Shown here: one piece after another, positions 10,451 through 22,201 of the stretch
Layout of the letters: each line of letters begins with the position of its first letter
Position numbering within the stretch: the first letter of the stretch is position 1
DNA from: Paralithodes platypus
Lineage: Eukaryota > Arthropoda > Malacostraca > Decapoda > Lithodidae
Length of the DNA stretch: 64,000 nt
NCBI GenBank assembly: GCA_032716605.1
Contig: CM064523.1
Span: 43,838,376 to 43,902,375, forward strand
Direction: 5' to 3'
Position numbers and translations under genes: made by a program
Notes under the pieces: model-generated
Databases searched by the model: none
What the model saw: the letters and a program-made list of their open reading frames with translations, nothing else
What the model was told of the DNA's origin: nothing

Positions 10451-11049
10451 ATGTAAGCTACAGTACTACCAAAAAGATCGCTCCTCGTCCTATCCCCTTG
10501 GATTCAAGAAGAATTGCAAGGGTACCCTGACAGTAGTGGTCTAGCTATATGCTTTGACAAATGTACAAGAGTAAAAAAGTTTGAGTTGATTGTTTAGTAT
10601 AAGTCGCAAACAATCAACACGAGTAAACAATTTAGAGTCAAAATTGTACGTTAATTGTAGAGAGAGAGTGCCTACATTCACCAGTGAGCTCCCAGGAATG
10701 AATGAATGAATATAGAAAAGGTGGGTGAAGGTGAAAGAAGGGAAGTTTGTATTGGTTAAGTAGGAGAGACAGTGGTAATAGTGAGAGAAATAGGGTGTCG
10801 GGGCTTGACCCAACGTGCGTGAGTTGAGTAATTGGGTTGTGTTGAATTGTTTTAGTTGGAGCAGAGACTTTAATGAGATTCAGTATGGCTTGCCAAGAAG
10901 CGGGCTGGGGATGGTGAGAGCAAAATAATTTTGGGTGGTATAAAATCGAAAGTGCTTGTTATTGGGTTTTTTGTATGGTAGAGGAAGTTTACTGGAGAAC
11001 TTGGGTTTTTAATAATTTAGGGAGGTAATTATACGAAAATGGTATAGAA
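10451..11049. other. unassigned sequence between two LINE pieces
   Basis: Probably the 5' part of the ORF1 fragment's LINE and the 3' end of the Jockey LINE. A 90-residue open frame at 10541-10813 (minus) shows no motif. Nothing further can be supported. Confidence 0.4.
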
Positions 11050-11259
11050 GGGGGGGGGGGTTATTGTGGGTGGACTAGAGTAAAAAAGGTGGTAATGCTG
11101 GGGAGAGAGCTGTCAATGGAAGAACTTGTAAGGTGGCTGTACTGTTATTTTATTTTGAAGCTGACGTTAAATGGGTGTTGTCTTGTAATTTAGTTATAAT
11201 TTGGCTAAGGATTGGTGTTAAGGCAACATTTTTGGGTGAGTCTGTGAAGTTATATATAT

Positions 11260-12497
11260 TTAATTATTGTAAGTGAATCTAGGAATGGATGCCTCTCTGT
11301 TGTCAGGGTGAAGGAGGTTTAACAAGGGGGGGGGGTTGCGTACAATTCTATTGAAAATTTGGATATCGTGAAAAGTCTCAAGTTTAATAAGTTGTTTTTC
11401 TGCTAAATGATTCCAATATGTATTAAGAGGGGGGATGCGGGCTAGATCGTGAAGATGTTGTGCCGTCTGGAATTCAAACCACTGAGTCCCGAAAATCCAT
11501 CTCAGTGCTGTATTTTTTATTTTTTGGTATTTTAGTTGGTTAGTAGGGGCCGAAAGAGTGATGCTGAGTGGGTCGTAGCCCAAAAGAGGTCTTATTAGTC
11601 CTGTATATAGGTGAAGCTTTTAGTTGAGGCATTTCGGAATCTAAAGATTGTTTGGAGGGATTTTGATGCGATGGCAGTGGAAGTTTTAACTTGATGATGG
11701 AATCGGAGGAATTTGTCAAATGTGAGGCTGAGTACTTTGTTAGTGAGAGAGACATTTATTTGTGTGCGCTTAGGGAAAGGTGCTCGGGAGTTCAGGAATA
11801 GGGGTCTTGGACGTCCTATGGTAAAATAGGTAATGTAGGATTTGTGAGGATGAGCCTGAATCCGCCATTGTTGTTCCCATTGTGCTACTTTGTCAAGTTC
11901 TCTTTGAGCTCTGTTTGTCAATGTGTCTAGTCTGTCTGCTCTTATTAATTGAGTCACGTCGTCTGCGTACATTACTGTGAGAGAGTCATTGTAAATTGGG
12001 TTGGGAAAGTCATTTGTGTATAGGATGTAGAGGGTAGGACCGAGCACTGAGCCTTGAGGTACACCTGCGTTGAGTGCAGATGAATCTGAATAAAGATTAG
12101 AACATTTAATTTTGGCTGTTCTATAATCCAAAAAATTTATTATTAATGGGAAGTTGAAATTTTCGCAGATTTTGTACTTCAAGCCTTCGTGCCATACAGT
12201 GTCAAAAGCTCGTTTTATGTCCTTGGTAATTAAAGCTGTCTTATTTTTTCGTCTGGACTGTACATTTGTGTGCATGTAGTTCGTGATAATGTTCAGTGCT
12301 TCCTGTGTCGATCTATGTTTTCTAAATCCAAATTGCATGTGTGTGAGGAGTCCTTCGTCTTCGAGTCGGTGGTTTATGATACGTTCTAGAGTCTTCCCAA
12401 GAGTCTCAAGTAAACTAATGGGTCTGTAGTTTAGTGGATTAGTGTTGTCTTGGATTTTCTTGGGGATGAGGATAATGGTCGCTGTCTTGAAGCACAC
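11260..12497 (-). pseudogene. Jockey-like LINE reverse transcriptase
   Basis: The catalytic part of a LINE polymerase. From 12497 the frame shows LNYRPISLLETLGKTLE, QFGFRKHRSTQEAL, KRAFDTVWHEGL (motif A), AGVPQGSVLGPTLYILYTND (motif B) and MYADDVTQLI (motif C). After about 11600 the frame shifts, and the remaining C-terminal part is read from 11583 to 11260 (RWIFGTQWFEFQTAQHLHDLA). The FDTVWH and YADDV signatures resemble Jockey-clade elements. Upstream the RT joins the linker and endonuclease in the same orientation. Frame disruption makes it non-functional. Confidence 0.85.
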
Positions 12498-12799
12498 AGG
12501 AAAGTAGCCTGATGCCAGGATGGCGTTGTAGAGGCAAGTGAGTGCTGTTATAAAAGTGTTAGGTAGGTGTTTTACAAGGTGATGATTAATACCCGTGGCA
12601 CCAGGCGCCTTTATCCGTGTTTTTAGATAGAATGAGCTTCACTTCGTCTGGCACAATGGGAGCGGTGAGTATATTTTGAGGGTCAAGTGTGTTTAAGTTA
12701 ATGTGTGTGTCATGGGAGATGTTGTTGGGATGGTAGTGAGATGTTCTATATTGTGGATGTGTTGTCTGGCAGGCCTTTCAGGGGTGTGTGGGTGGTATA

Positions 12800-14095
12800 C
12801 TAAGTCTTGTTGCCATATGTCTGTTTAAATGTATGTGTGATAGCCCTAGGATCAATAGTTTTGTTGCCATTTACAGTGAGGGAGGATGTTCTGGGAGTGT
12901 TATTACCTTTTAAGCGTTTAATGTGTTGCCAGAATTCCCAGGGCTTAGTCTTTCTGTGTTGTTCTGCTGAGTGTAGAAGGTGTGTCCAGTGAGAGTTATG
13001 ATCAGATTGCAGGCTGTTAAGGATGTGAGTTCTGAGGTTGGAGAGGTCGTAACGTACTCGGCCTGGTATGTGGTTGTGTATGTTTTGTTCGAATCGACAA
13101 CGATAGCACACCAGGAGTCGTTGTGTTCTGATGGAGTGTCTGAAAGTGTGCTTGATTTTGAATGTAGCTCTTGGGATGGTTGTGTTGGCTGCATTTATGA
13201 TTTTGTTTTCAAGGTTCTCTATTTGATGATCTATGTGTGTGTAATGTTGTCCCTCATAGTCGTGTATGTAGTTGTCTTCAGATAAAATGGGTTTAAATTC
13301 TTCCCAGTTTGCTTGTGAGTAGTTAAAATGAGATTGACATGGGACTTGAATTGGGTTTGAAGATATTGACATGAAAACTGGGATGTGATCAGATTCTGAA
13401 AGTGGCCCTGGGGAAAAGTCATGATGGAATATATTAAAAGCTCGGTTTGAAAAAAATAGATCAGGTTTACCATTACCATGTGGTGTCAAAACTGTAGAAA
13501 AGTCTGGGCCTAGAAAATGTAATCTGTTGGTGTTATGTAGTGCTAGTAATTGTGTTCCATGAGGATTATTGCTATTATGTTGGAAAGTTAGGTGTCTAGC
13601 GTTAAAATCTGCAAGTATGAGTGTGGGTGCATTATTATTGAATAAATATTCAAGTCTGTGTAAGGAATGTAGGTATTTGGTCTAACATATGTGGTGGCAA
13701 CTATAAGGGGACCAAGTGTTGTGTGTGTTTTAACTGCAAGGAGATGTTTGTATGTCCAGCCTGTGATGAATTCGTGTTGAATGGTGCTTTAAATCATGAT
13801 TGCAACTCCATCGTGAGCATCGCCGTCGTCTATCGTGTTGTGTAACCAAAGAATTTAATGATGATGATGTTATGGCTATAGAAAAGTAGGAGATTAGAGG
13901 GTTTTGGATAGAGGAAGAATAAGTTGAGAAATAGGAAGTAGAGTAAAAGATATAAGTACTTGGGCTCAACCAAGTTGCTCCATTGTCTATTATTTTGTTG
14001 TCGTTGAGACTCATGTGGTGCAAGCACTTTAACAGCTTCTTCTGGATGGCTGGTGAGGGAGTTCTGCCTGCTGCTATGGTCTTCTTATATTCCAA
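12800..14095 (-). pseudogene. Jockey-like LINE endonuclease and linker
   Basis: The APE-type endonuclease of the LINE whose RT lies at 12497. In sense order, across at least two frames, one sees an ETWLSPSTY-like start near 13990, a DDGDAHDGVAI block near 13840, PLIVATTYVRP near 13700, the catalytic ADFNARH near 13590, and PDLFFSNR with PLSESDHIPVFMSI near 13400, whose Ser-Asp-His is the catalytic C-terminal motif. The open frame 13489-12800 continues into the linker (PWEFWQHIKRLKG). Frameshifts near 13685 and 13840 break it. Confidence 0.75.
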
Positions 14096-14140
14096 TGTCA
14101 GCTCACAGTAGGTTTTCTCCAGCTAGGCCACGCCCTCCTC

Positions 14141-14148
14141 CTTATATA
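14141..14148 (-). promoter_or_regulatory. TATA-like box upstream of the Jockey LINE
   Basis: TATATAAG on the minus strand about 45 bp before the first recognisable LINE coding sequence. I cannot show that it is used; it may belong to older sequence upstream. Confidence 0.3.
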
Positions 14149-14724
14149 CCCACGCCTCATGCTAGGCGGCTCGCTTATGGTTGAGCCGGCTGAGTGAGTG
14201 AACTGGTAGCTGCGCATGCAGATTTGATTTCACTCAAACAGTAGCCCGGCAATGCATTTCCCACATTCTTAAGTGGCTGACAGGAGTATGAGGCTGGCAC
14301 AGTGGATGCTTTTTGTTGGGACACATGGTGTAGGTGGTAAATAAGAGCAAGTTACAAGTTAGCTGCGATCCGTACTGTTTAATTTGAATGTCGACAGTAA
14401 CAAAACCAGGCTGTTGGTTGGCTGCTGCTCCGGAGAGGTTTTGGTGACTTTATTTACACCCGTGTCTAGCATTTCCCTGGGCCAATGCTGATCGTTGATT
14501 GATCCTCACCATTTTTACTTCAATCATAATTATTATCATCATATTATTCAATGTCAGAGTATTACAACCGCAGCTATAAAACGGCCGGAAAGAAAATTAG
14601 AGATAGAGGCACAGATAGAGGGATAGAAACCGAAGGAGGGCAGTTTGGAAATGAGGGACTTGTGCCAGACTCTATCAAAGGCCTTCCATATGTCTAGTGC
14701 AACAGAAATAACCTTACATATATA
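14149..14724. other. unassigned stretch
   Basis: GC-richer than its surroundings at first, with no motif-bearing open frame. At 14575-14705 a short LINE G-like segment is visible (complement encoding [10 protein letters not shown], cf. 27560-27610 and 34225-34290). Confidence 0.4.
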
Positions 14725-14920
<196 letters not shown>

Positions 14921-14935
14921 CTTTTAATCCACTAC

Positions 14936-14995
14936 ACCACAGTGTGGTGATTAACAGCTTGGACACTCGTTCTGAATGTCGAAGGTTCGAACCCC
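14936..14995 (+). repeat. tRNA-like sequence (SINE head)
   Basis: An A-box-like GTGTGGTGATTAACAGC is followed by the B-box GGTTCGAACCCC. Without a closing acceptor stem it is best read as a tRNA-derived SINE head. Confidence 0.5.
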
Positions 14996-15294
14996 ATTAA
15001 CTCATATGCTGATGACTCTACATTACACTATTCAACCAGCATAATTTGTTGGACTGTTTTTAATTAAAGTATTCTTGATCGTGTTTTCATAATTTAATAC
15101 TACATTTATGTTCAAATTCTTGAGAGATGTTGCAAGTGGTGTTAATTCACCGTGATAGAGCAACACTAGTACATTGTTCTACTTTGATTTAAAACAGCCC
15201 TAAAAATGATGCAGGTGGTGTATATTTCATTCCGTGTAAAGTGTGCAATCATATATACAGTATATAGGACAAACTGGAAATAAAGATTAAAGGA

Positions 15295-15480
15295 AAGAAT
15301 TAATTATCTTATGGGATCGTCTTATGATTGGGTACCCTACAGAAAAAAACTTTGTAGATTTATTTTATTTTTTTAACTTAATATCTGTTATATTATGGCT
15401 TTCCATGGGTTGATTTCTTGTGCGTGGCTTCCAGAAACCGGCCCCCTAGCGACCATAACCTCCTTCAATGATATACCAAG
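15295..15480 (+). repeat. DIRS left terminal repeat (inverted copy)
   Basis: The plus strand here (TATGGGATCGTCTTATGATT, then TTGGGTACCCTACAGAAAAA, then TATTATGGCTTTCCATG and GCCCCCTAGCGACCATAAC) matches the reverse complement of 22860-23025. The two copies are therefore inverted about the coding region. The outermost ~130 bp of the right repeat are missing here. Confidence 0.7.
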
Positions 15481-15534
15481 ATACAACTATAGAAATCAAC
15501 GAATGGGAAGGGGATGGATGGGAGGGCCATGCAT

Positions 15535-15650
15535 CATCAATGATTACGGGGCCCTACTAAATATTAGGTTTCCACTACTTCCCTCCGGGAATCAAACTTA
15601 TAATTCAATAGTGGCCCCTCCATCATTGACGATATTGCCTGAGTACCAAG
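15535..15650. repeat. DIRS internal complementary region
   Basis: It holds two short blocks related to the terminal repeat edge: ATGATTACGGGGCCCTACTA and, in the opposite sense, AGTGGCCCCTCCATCATTGA followed by CGATATTGCCT. Such a junction-complement next to the 3' terminal repeat is expected of the DIRS replication mechanism. The assignment is from position and sequence. Confidence 0.5.
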
Positions 15651-16159
15651 ACTGGAGGGTGACATTCGTGACAATACCCTAACCTCAGGACAAAAATAAG
15701 CTGTATAATTTTTTTTTTTATTGTATACAAGCAATAAATAATATATAAAAATATGAACGATTGCAAGCAGTGCGTGACTTCAAAGAAAGTCTGCTTGCTC
15801 ATGACCAGATCTTTTACCTTAAGATCTATACATGATAATCTAGGAACACTTTTGTGTCCCTAACTAGAACTATAAACTCTTCGGAATGTTGTTTTAACCT
15901 TAACAATATTTGTACAGTTTACATATGTTTGTACATTCTGGTAATCCTATATAGTTGCAACTATGATAGATTTCTTAAAAGTAAAATAAAAGTTTTGAAC
16001 TGTAACACCAGTTCGATCACAGCTCGTGATTTATCACAATCTACGGCGGAAGGGGTCCTAGTGGGGCTTTGGACTATTCAGCCCCCCCCCCCCCTTTTTC
16101 TCGCCTTAACCTTAAATAATAATAGCACAGAGCCTACTAGACCTTCTGTCGTAAAGCTA

Positions 16160-16582
16160 CACAGATACGCTTTGGCTTGTCCAGAGCGACCGACAGGTAT
16201 CGTGTTAGAAAAGTATGGTTGGATGCCCACAATTGAGTGTTGACAATGTCTTCTATTGAGAAATTTGTAAAAATCTAAGAGAGACGGCCCACTTCCTGAT
16301 GTCGTGGGCCCTGCCCACCACGCCGGGATAACATTCTTTAATAACATCTACTAACAGAGAAGCTAATTTTCTTCTAGTAACACGATGACCTGCCTGGTTC
16401 ACCCACAGAAAGCCTGGTTGTCGAGGGTGAGCTGCCCTCTTAAACTTAGCTAAGGCCTCCATTGGGCATAAAATATGATGTGTGTGTCCGCGATTTAACG
16501 CCGGAAACATGATCAGAGTGCTCATTCTTTGCAATAAATGTGGGAGACAGCGCGATTTGGACATTGACGTGCAGTCTCCCAA
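16160..16582 (-). pseudogene. DIRS tyrosine recombinase C-terminal part
   Basis: The catalytic C-terminus of the recombinase that joins the circular DNA intermediate to the genome. The frame 16582-16253 includes RAHDIRKWAVSL, the His-x-x-Arg motif. A frame change just before the stop at 16253 leads to a segment with ASNHTFLTRYL near 16200, whose Tyr fits the catalytic nucleophile. The first catalytic Arg (ATRNRVSELAAM) lies upstream, near 16630. All catalytic residues are thus visible but spread over shifted frames, so the copy is probably inactive. Confidence 0.8.
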
Positions 16583-18077
16583 ACCTAAGGCAATTAGGTT
16601 CGTTGCTCATCGCCGCCAGCTCAGAGACCCTATTTCTTGTAGCTAAAGCCATCAGGAATATAGCCTTCTTTAATAGTGAATCAAAATCCAGCGCATTATT
16701 ATATTTGCGCGATTGAAGCAAAGATAAGGCCTTATCTAGCGACCAGGTGGGCATGAGCTGACATGGTGCTGGGCATAGCTTGAAACACGCCCTCATAAAC
16801 CTTTTCTCCTCCACCTGCGGTATCGAGAGACCAGCGTGATCAAAGAAAGGAGTTCTGATGGCAGATAAGTGATTTTTTAAAGTAACAACGGAAAAGTGCT
16901 TCTGCTCAAATAAATAATCTAGGTATTTGAAAATCAAGGCCCATGAGGCATCGGTTTGCCCTGACTGTACAATCCAGGTTGTAAAAGATTTCCAATGCGA
17001 TTGATATTGTCTCCTGGTAGATATAGTATATTGATTCATAAATTTACTAGTGACACTTTTCCCATACTGAGCTACCCTTTTTGCATTGTAAATGTCCAGA
17101 AGGCAAAATTGAGCAAGGTCTGAAGGTTGCCAAGTGTCTCTAAGTGGAATGCGGAGACCGGGAGCGACACCGGGTTCCTGCACCATTCTTGCAACTGGTG
17201 GTACCACACCTGAGCCGGCCATAACGGCGCGATCATCGAGACTAAGCCCCGGTAACCTCTTAGTTTGTGAACTATCCTGCACATTAGAGCAGAATCTGGT
17301 GGAGGAAATAGATAGATTGAATTCCACCTGTTCCAGTCCTTCAGTAATGCATCTGGTCCCCCCCGCCGGAGTTACCCTCTGGCGGGTAAGGAAGAGAGGG
17401 AGCTTGTGATTCTCCTCGGATGCGAATAGATCCACTTGTGGACGGTAAGGCTTGGCAATCATCTTGTCGAAGACGGTTTGTTTGAGAGCCCATTCTACTA
17501 GAGTGCTCTGTCTCCAGGACAGAGCATCTGCCCAGACGTTCGACACGCCTGGGAGATATGATGCATGCAGATGAATGCTCAGCGATTCGGCTAGAGCAAA
17601 AATCTGTTCTGAAACTACTAGCAACGCTCGAGACCTCACTGAACCTTGTCTCTGAATGCAATGGACTGCAATTAAGTTGTCCATCCGAAACTCGATTGAC
17701 TTCCCTTGCATTGACGAGCCGTGAGCTTGGAGAAAAAATAGAGGAACTATAAGTTCTTGCTTGTTGATGTGACATAATTCGTTCTGGGCCCAAGTGCCTT
17801 GCCCTTGATGGCCTAGATTGGACTGATACCCCCACCCTAGTGTTCCTGAAGCGTCTGTGTCTACCCATACCGAAGGAGGAGGAGAAACCCATGTTGTCAC
17901 AGAGTACAGTGTTTCGGTCTTCGCCCAGACCGACAGTAAGTTGTGAATTAATGGAGGAATTGGCCATAATTTCCTCTCCGGCGAGAGGGGAAAAACTTTG
18001 TTGCCTTCCAGAATTAATCTCTTTACTTTCAACCGGCCCAACTTTACAGTTAATTGGGATCCAGTTGAGTGAGCCAA
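16446..18077 (-). pseudogene. DIRS RNase H and tyrosine recombinase N-terminal part
   Basis: A 543-residue open frame downstream of the RT. RNase H is seen near residues 70-170: WVDTDASGTLGWGYQ, ELIVPLFFL, RMDNLIAVHC and SNVWADALSW supply the Asp-Glu-Asp-Asp set. A variable segment follows, then a SAM-like core-binding region (STRRQYQSHWKSFTTW) and the start of the catalytic recombinase domain with TRNRVSELAAM. RT and RNase H frames differ by a shift at about 18060, where SLIGSLN is visible in the RT frame. The frame runs past the recombinase frameshift near 16470. Confidence 0.85.
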
Positions 18078-18609
18078 TCAGGGACTCCCACGTCTTCCTT
18101 GTCGTATTCAAACTGTGGAGAAAACTAAACAGTTTCCTGCGAAATCTGTTGCGATTGTCCACACTCTGAGCAAGAGTCAGATTGGCGGTATCCCAGACCA
18201 GCCCTATCCACTGAATTTTCCTAGTGGGAACAAGGAGAGACTTTGCCAAGTTCACCTTGAACCCTAGGGTTTGTATATGATTGATTACTTGGTTGACATG
18301 ATTGTGACATAACTCTTCTGACTCCGCCACCACTAGCCAGTCGTCTAGATACCACAACACCATTATGCCCTGGGCCAACAATGGCAGAAGGGCTTGCCGG
18401 ACTAATTTTGTGAAAATTCTCGGTGCCAGGTTCAAACCGAAAGGCAGTCTCTGAAAGACATAAGTCTCTTGCCTGATCCTCAAGGCGAGGAACTTTCGGA
18501 ACCTTTTGTTGATAGGGACATGCGAATAGGTGTCTTTGAGGTCTAATGAGCACATCCAACCCTGCGGCGGAAGTGTAAGCCTGATTTGGTGTACTGTAAG
18601 CATCCTTAA
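17341..18609 (-). pseudogene. DIRS reverse transcriptase (3' of the MITE)
   Basis: This carries the palm of the RT: LDLKDTYSHVPINKRFRKFL (motif A with its Asp), VFQRLPFGLNLAPRIFTKLV (motif B) and VLWYLDDWLVVAES, the catalytic YLDD at about 18340, followed by the primer-grip region. The N-terminal fingers lie on the other side of the TTAA MITE at 18610-19089. At about 18060 the true frame shifts to the RNase H frame, so the reading below that point is out of frame. The RT makes DNA that circularises before recombinase-driven insertion. Confidence 0.88.
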
Positions 18610-19089
18610 CCCATAACTAGCGGCGCGCAACATAAGTCGAGTTAAATAAAGCTGGACTATGTGGCGGCGCTCGACATAACTCGAGTGGCAATTTCAGCAC
18701 GTAATGTGGCTGAGAGAGAGAGACAAGTGGTGGCAGGAGACTAGCGAGCGTATGACTGCTCCAGACCACCGCGGCGAACCTACTGACACAAATCTCAGCT
18801 CCCTCCTCCCTCTCTCACTCGCTACATACTCAATTATGTACCGAAAGTACCGAATTACCTGCTTTTTGCACTCGCGTTGCACGGTTATTGCAAGAAAACT
18901 ATCCATCATACAAGGATCGTTATGGTGTCATTCGAAAGCTCTGTTTATGCCCTTTCAGGGATAGGTACTTGTTTTACGTTCTGGGTCTTATTTAGGCATG
19001 AAAATGATCACGTAAACAGCCCTATTTTGGCTAAAAACACCCCGCTGGGCGGTACACATAAATAAACCGCATAGGCCGCTCGTAAGGTG
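18610..19089. mobile_element. TTAA-flanked MITE, subfamily B1 copy 1, in the DIRS RT
   Basis: 480 bp between TTAA 18606-18609 and 19090-19093. Left end CCCATAACTAGCGGCG, right end (reverse complement) CACCTTACGAGCGGCC. Nearly identical to 47783-48262 and 57113-57593. Removing it with one TTAA joins the RT halves in frame (INSPL / RMLTVHQIRL). Confidence 0.93.
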
Positions 19090-19093
19090 TTAA

Positions 19094-19457
19094 GGGTGAA
19101 TTTATGATGTAAGTGTTCAGACGCGAGAGATCCACTACTGGTCGCATCTGCACACTGTCCCTCTTTGGCACTAAGAAAAGTCTGGAGGTGAATACTAGGC
19201 AAGTCGGTTCTACCGGGACAATGACCTTCTTTGAGATCATTTCCTGGAACAGGGCCTCCACCTCTTGTGAAACATTGTTGTGTTCTAGCGCCCGACGCAG
19301 TCGAGGTCACCGGATCCACCGCCAGGTGATTCCTTTGCTTACTAGAGTTCTGGTACAAGTTCGTTTGGGCCAGACTCTGCGGCATACCTGGAACGACCCA
19401 GTGTGCAAACTGGGTCTGTACGGTAGAGCAACTCTCGAATCTGACACGCCTAAGCAC
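19094..19457 (-). pseudogene. DIRS RT N-terminal part and preceding linker
   Basis: The RT fingers upstream of the MITE. The frame ending at the MITE shows ALFQEMISKKVIVPV, LVFTSRLFLVPKRD and MRPVVDLSRLNTYIINSPL, the usual DIRS entry to the RT. Further upstream a second frame (SCSTVQTQFAHWVV) represents the linker from gag; the switch between frames near 19300 indicates a frameshift. It continues downstream of the MITE at 18609. Confidence 0.75.
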
Positions 19458-19485
19458 AGCCCTGGGAGACAGAGAGTTTGGTTGG

Positions 19486-20412
19486 CTAGTTTTTTGGAGG
19501 GGGTGGTGGATTGGTATCAGACGGCTGACTAGTCATGGCTGACGTCTGTCCCTGAATTGGTTTGGGGTGTGACTTACCTCTATAACCTGAGTATTTACCT
19601 TGTTTGGGTTTGTGCTGATTACCTCCTTGCTGTGGAGGAGGCCTGGGATCCCGAAAGGACTGTTTAGCATGCGGGTGTTGTGACTTGCCGCTGCTTTTGG
19701 GTTTACTGTAAGGTTTCTTAAACGGTTCTCTCTTAGCCTGGGAGGTAGTCTGCTTCCACCCGTCTACCATATTGAAAACTACACTCCACGTTTCTGAACT
19801 GAGGAGGGAGGCAGTTAAGACTGGGGAAAGAGTTACCCAGCGACCAATATCTTCCGGCAACTTCTTTACCAAATACACCCTTAGGTCCTGGCCGGCCCTA
19901 ACCGCCTCCATGATTGCTATTCTAATGTCACTCAGGGATTGTATTGAATTTTGTAATAAAATCCTACATGAAAGTTCTGTGGCCTTCCTAACATTTTGGT
20001 CCGCAATGGCCGAAATAGTTCTAGCGAGGGACACAGTAACCTGGCGACTGACACGGTATTGTGAAAACAATCTGAAAGCTTTGTTTCTTAACTTAAAGTC
20101 TCTATCCAGGTGGGCTGGGGGAGGGGTACAAAAGGGGTCATCTAATTGGTGAAGTGCCAGTTTGGGTGCCGCCAAGAAAGCGAACAAGGCCGACGACACC
20201 CCCTCAGCCTTATTTACAGGTAATGAGAACCAAGCATGTGTTTCTTGAGGGACCTGATGGGAGGATTTAGATGTAATGGTAGAAGCAAATACCTGCGCCT
20301 CTGATTCCCAGTCTATCCAAGGACCTAAACCTACCCGCCCCATTTGCAGAACTGGCGTGTGTGGCTGATATAGTACGGGAACTGTAGCCAGTTCCGGCGT
20401 GAGTGCATTCAA
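19486..20412 (-). pseudogene. DIRS gag-like protein, C-terminal part
   Basis: A 308-residue open frame between the RT and upstream gag pieces. It has a helical central region (FKLRNKAFRLFSQYRVSRQ, RTISAIADQNVRKATELSC) and a basic, Pro/Gly/Gln-rich tail (KKPYSKPKSSGKSQ, PPPQQGGNQHKPKQGK) suited to nucleic acid binding. No zinc knuckle is seen, as is usual in DIRS gags. It overlaps the preceding gag piece by four bases in another frame, so either frameshifts or normal decay divide one protein. Confidence 0.65.
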
Positions 20413-21017
20413 AGCTTTGATGTCATTAACCCGCCATCAGCTTTGGACCAGTCTGCAAAGAGTCGTGCAGATGAGGCCGGCAGTACTGCCGGGGCAGCTG
20501 AAAGGACAAAGAAATCAGCATTATATGTACTAGGTATGGCCTTAATAGAAACGTCCAGTAAGCTCCCTACCTCGTCCTTAGCTCTGAGTTTTCTATTCTT
20601 GTTGATTTCAATAGTCCACTCACTAGGAACTGGTAGATCCCCTGAAATAGTAGGTTGTACTAGGTGTGGTTTCAATGGTTGTACCTGAATCAAAGAACAA
20701 TCTGGCCCATAGAGGAGAGGCATAGGGCCTTTCCGCTGTGGTGCCTTGTCTAAAGAGGGAGGAGTGATATCAGAAATTACTCGAACATTAGTGGTAGTCA
20801 TAGAGACTGGCACTGTAGTGCCAGTAGCCGTGGTCGTTGCTGGAGGTATAATAAAAGTAGGTAAAGAAGACTTAAAACCTGAAGGCTCTAATGGTCTTAT
20901 CGTGGAGCTACTCGGGGGAGCTACCGGTTGACTAGAGGGAGGATCAGGAGAGGGAGAAACATGGTACTGTTGCATAACCCTATGCAATATGTCACTTATC
21001 TTCTCTGCGGTAACCAC
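20409..21017 (-). pseudogene. DIRS gag-like protein, middle part
   Basis: A 202-residue open frame with a short helical start (MVTAEKISDILHRVMQQYH), a Pro/Ser/Thr-rich low-complexity stretch and a folded-looking part (WTIEINKNRKLRAKDEVGSL). It overlaps the N-terminal piece by 22 bases and the C-terminal piece by four, each in a different frame. I infer that all three are one ancestral ORF. Confidence 0.6.
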
Positions 21018-22201
21018 TTACTGTGGGAACCCCTGGAAGATTGGGAACTAGCTTCTGACTCCTCAAACATTATACCTGGTTGAGCCGAGGGTAAGTTCAC
21101 CTCCTCCGGCACCCCATCTAACTCAAGCACTTCTGGTATGTCCTGTTGTGATTCCAGTGCTTGGTCCGCCAGCGGCCAAACCAAATCAGGGACTGACGAG
21201 GGTAAAACTTCACTGTCATTACACTCCCTATCGGTTACCTGATTAACTCTAACATTATGGTGACATGGTTCAGATTGACGCCAGCACCCCCGGTCGCGCG
21301 CCGCGGGTGGCTGTGAGTCTTGTATTACCTGAGAGGTATCTAAAGAAGTTGAACCTGAAGGCAAACCTCTATAATGATCTGCTAAGACCCGACTTGGCCC
21401 AACCGGAGGGCCTATACGTGGTACATGTGTTAACTTTGGAATTGCAAATGTGAAATCCTGCGGTACACTCAATGACTGTTCATGACTGGGACTAGGTTCC
21501 ATGTCCTCCGCCCCTACCTCTGAGTCGCCGGATTGGACGGTAGGTGTGCTAGAGGTAGGGTTAGAGGGCGGAGGTGGCTGTATGGTATCCTTCCGGCTAC
21601 TACTTCGTCGTGTACTGGCCGGCGTCATAGGGGCAGTAACAGGGTCCTCCCGACGGCGTTTGGTCGATCTGGACGACTCCGCCGATGAGTGCCGGGACTC
21701 TTTGCTGGGAGACCTCGACCGTGACCTCGATTTATGTCGTGGGGAAGGCGACCGCCTCCGCTTGATGCAGTCAGGGGGGGGAAGGGGGGGGGGAGCCTCG
21801 GCAATATCACACTCATTGCTACTAGTGCTACTCATTACCTCTTTTGAAAGGGTTTTAGATTTCGCTTTAGGTTTAGTAGATTTAATTGGAGCTGATTTAA
21901 CCAAAGGCGATTTGATAACTAAATGGTCCCACAAGGCGTATTCATCGCAATGAAGGGCCTTATGGGCAGTATCTTTGGCGTAAACGTTAACAATTTTCTT
22001 CATTTCCTTTAACGCTGCCAAGCAAGACAGGTCTTTCTTAGTAAATACCGCCGCCTTCAAATTGGAACAAATGGAACAACGTTTGGACACCCACAAACCT
22101 CTAGAGCGATCGGAGCATTTCACACATTTTATACAGAGTTTCTGAGTAAATACTGGTAATAATGAACAGGTTGGAGTAGCACACAGATCAAACTGAGGCA
22201 T
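20996..22201 (-). pseudogene. DIRS gag-like protein, Cys-rich and SR-rich N-terminal part
   Basis: A 401-residue open frame, the first of the element. The N-terminus is Cys-rich (CIKCVKC, then KRCSICSNLK), suggesting a small zinc-binding unit. A region near residues 155-200 is dense in Ser-Arg and Lys/Arg (SPSPRHKSRSRSRSPSKESR), like splicing-factor RS domains or a nuclear-localisation/RNA-binding segment, followed by a long Ser/Pro-rich acidic tail. An RS-like region near the start of a DIRS gag is notable. The start at 22201 is the first Met after the leader. Confidence 0.65.

Larger units (their letters stand above)
11050..14095 (-). mobile_element. Jockey-like LINE (EN-RT), decayed
   Basis: A minus-strand LINE with an APE endonuclease (about 14095-13200), a linker, reverse transcriptase (12497-11595) and a C-terminal region that can be followed in shifted frames to about 11050. 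Several frameshifts and stops break it. A TATATAAG motif lies just upstream at 14141-14148. ORF1 is not recognised upstream. Confidence 0.8.

Noticed and set aside
21501..21953. 150-codon plus-strand frame
   Set aside because: Antisense shadow of the Ser/Arg-rich DIRS gag.
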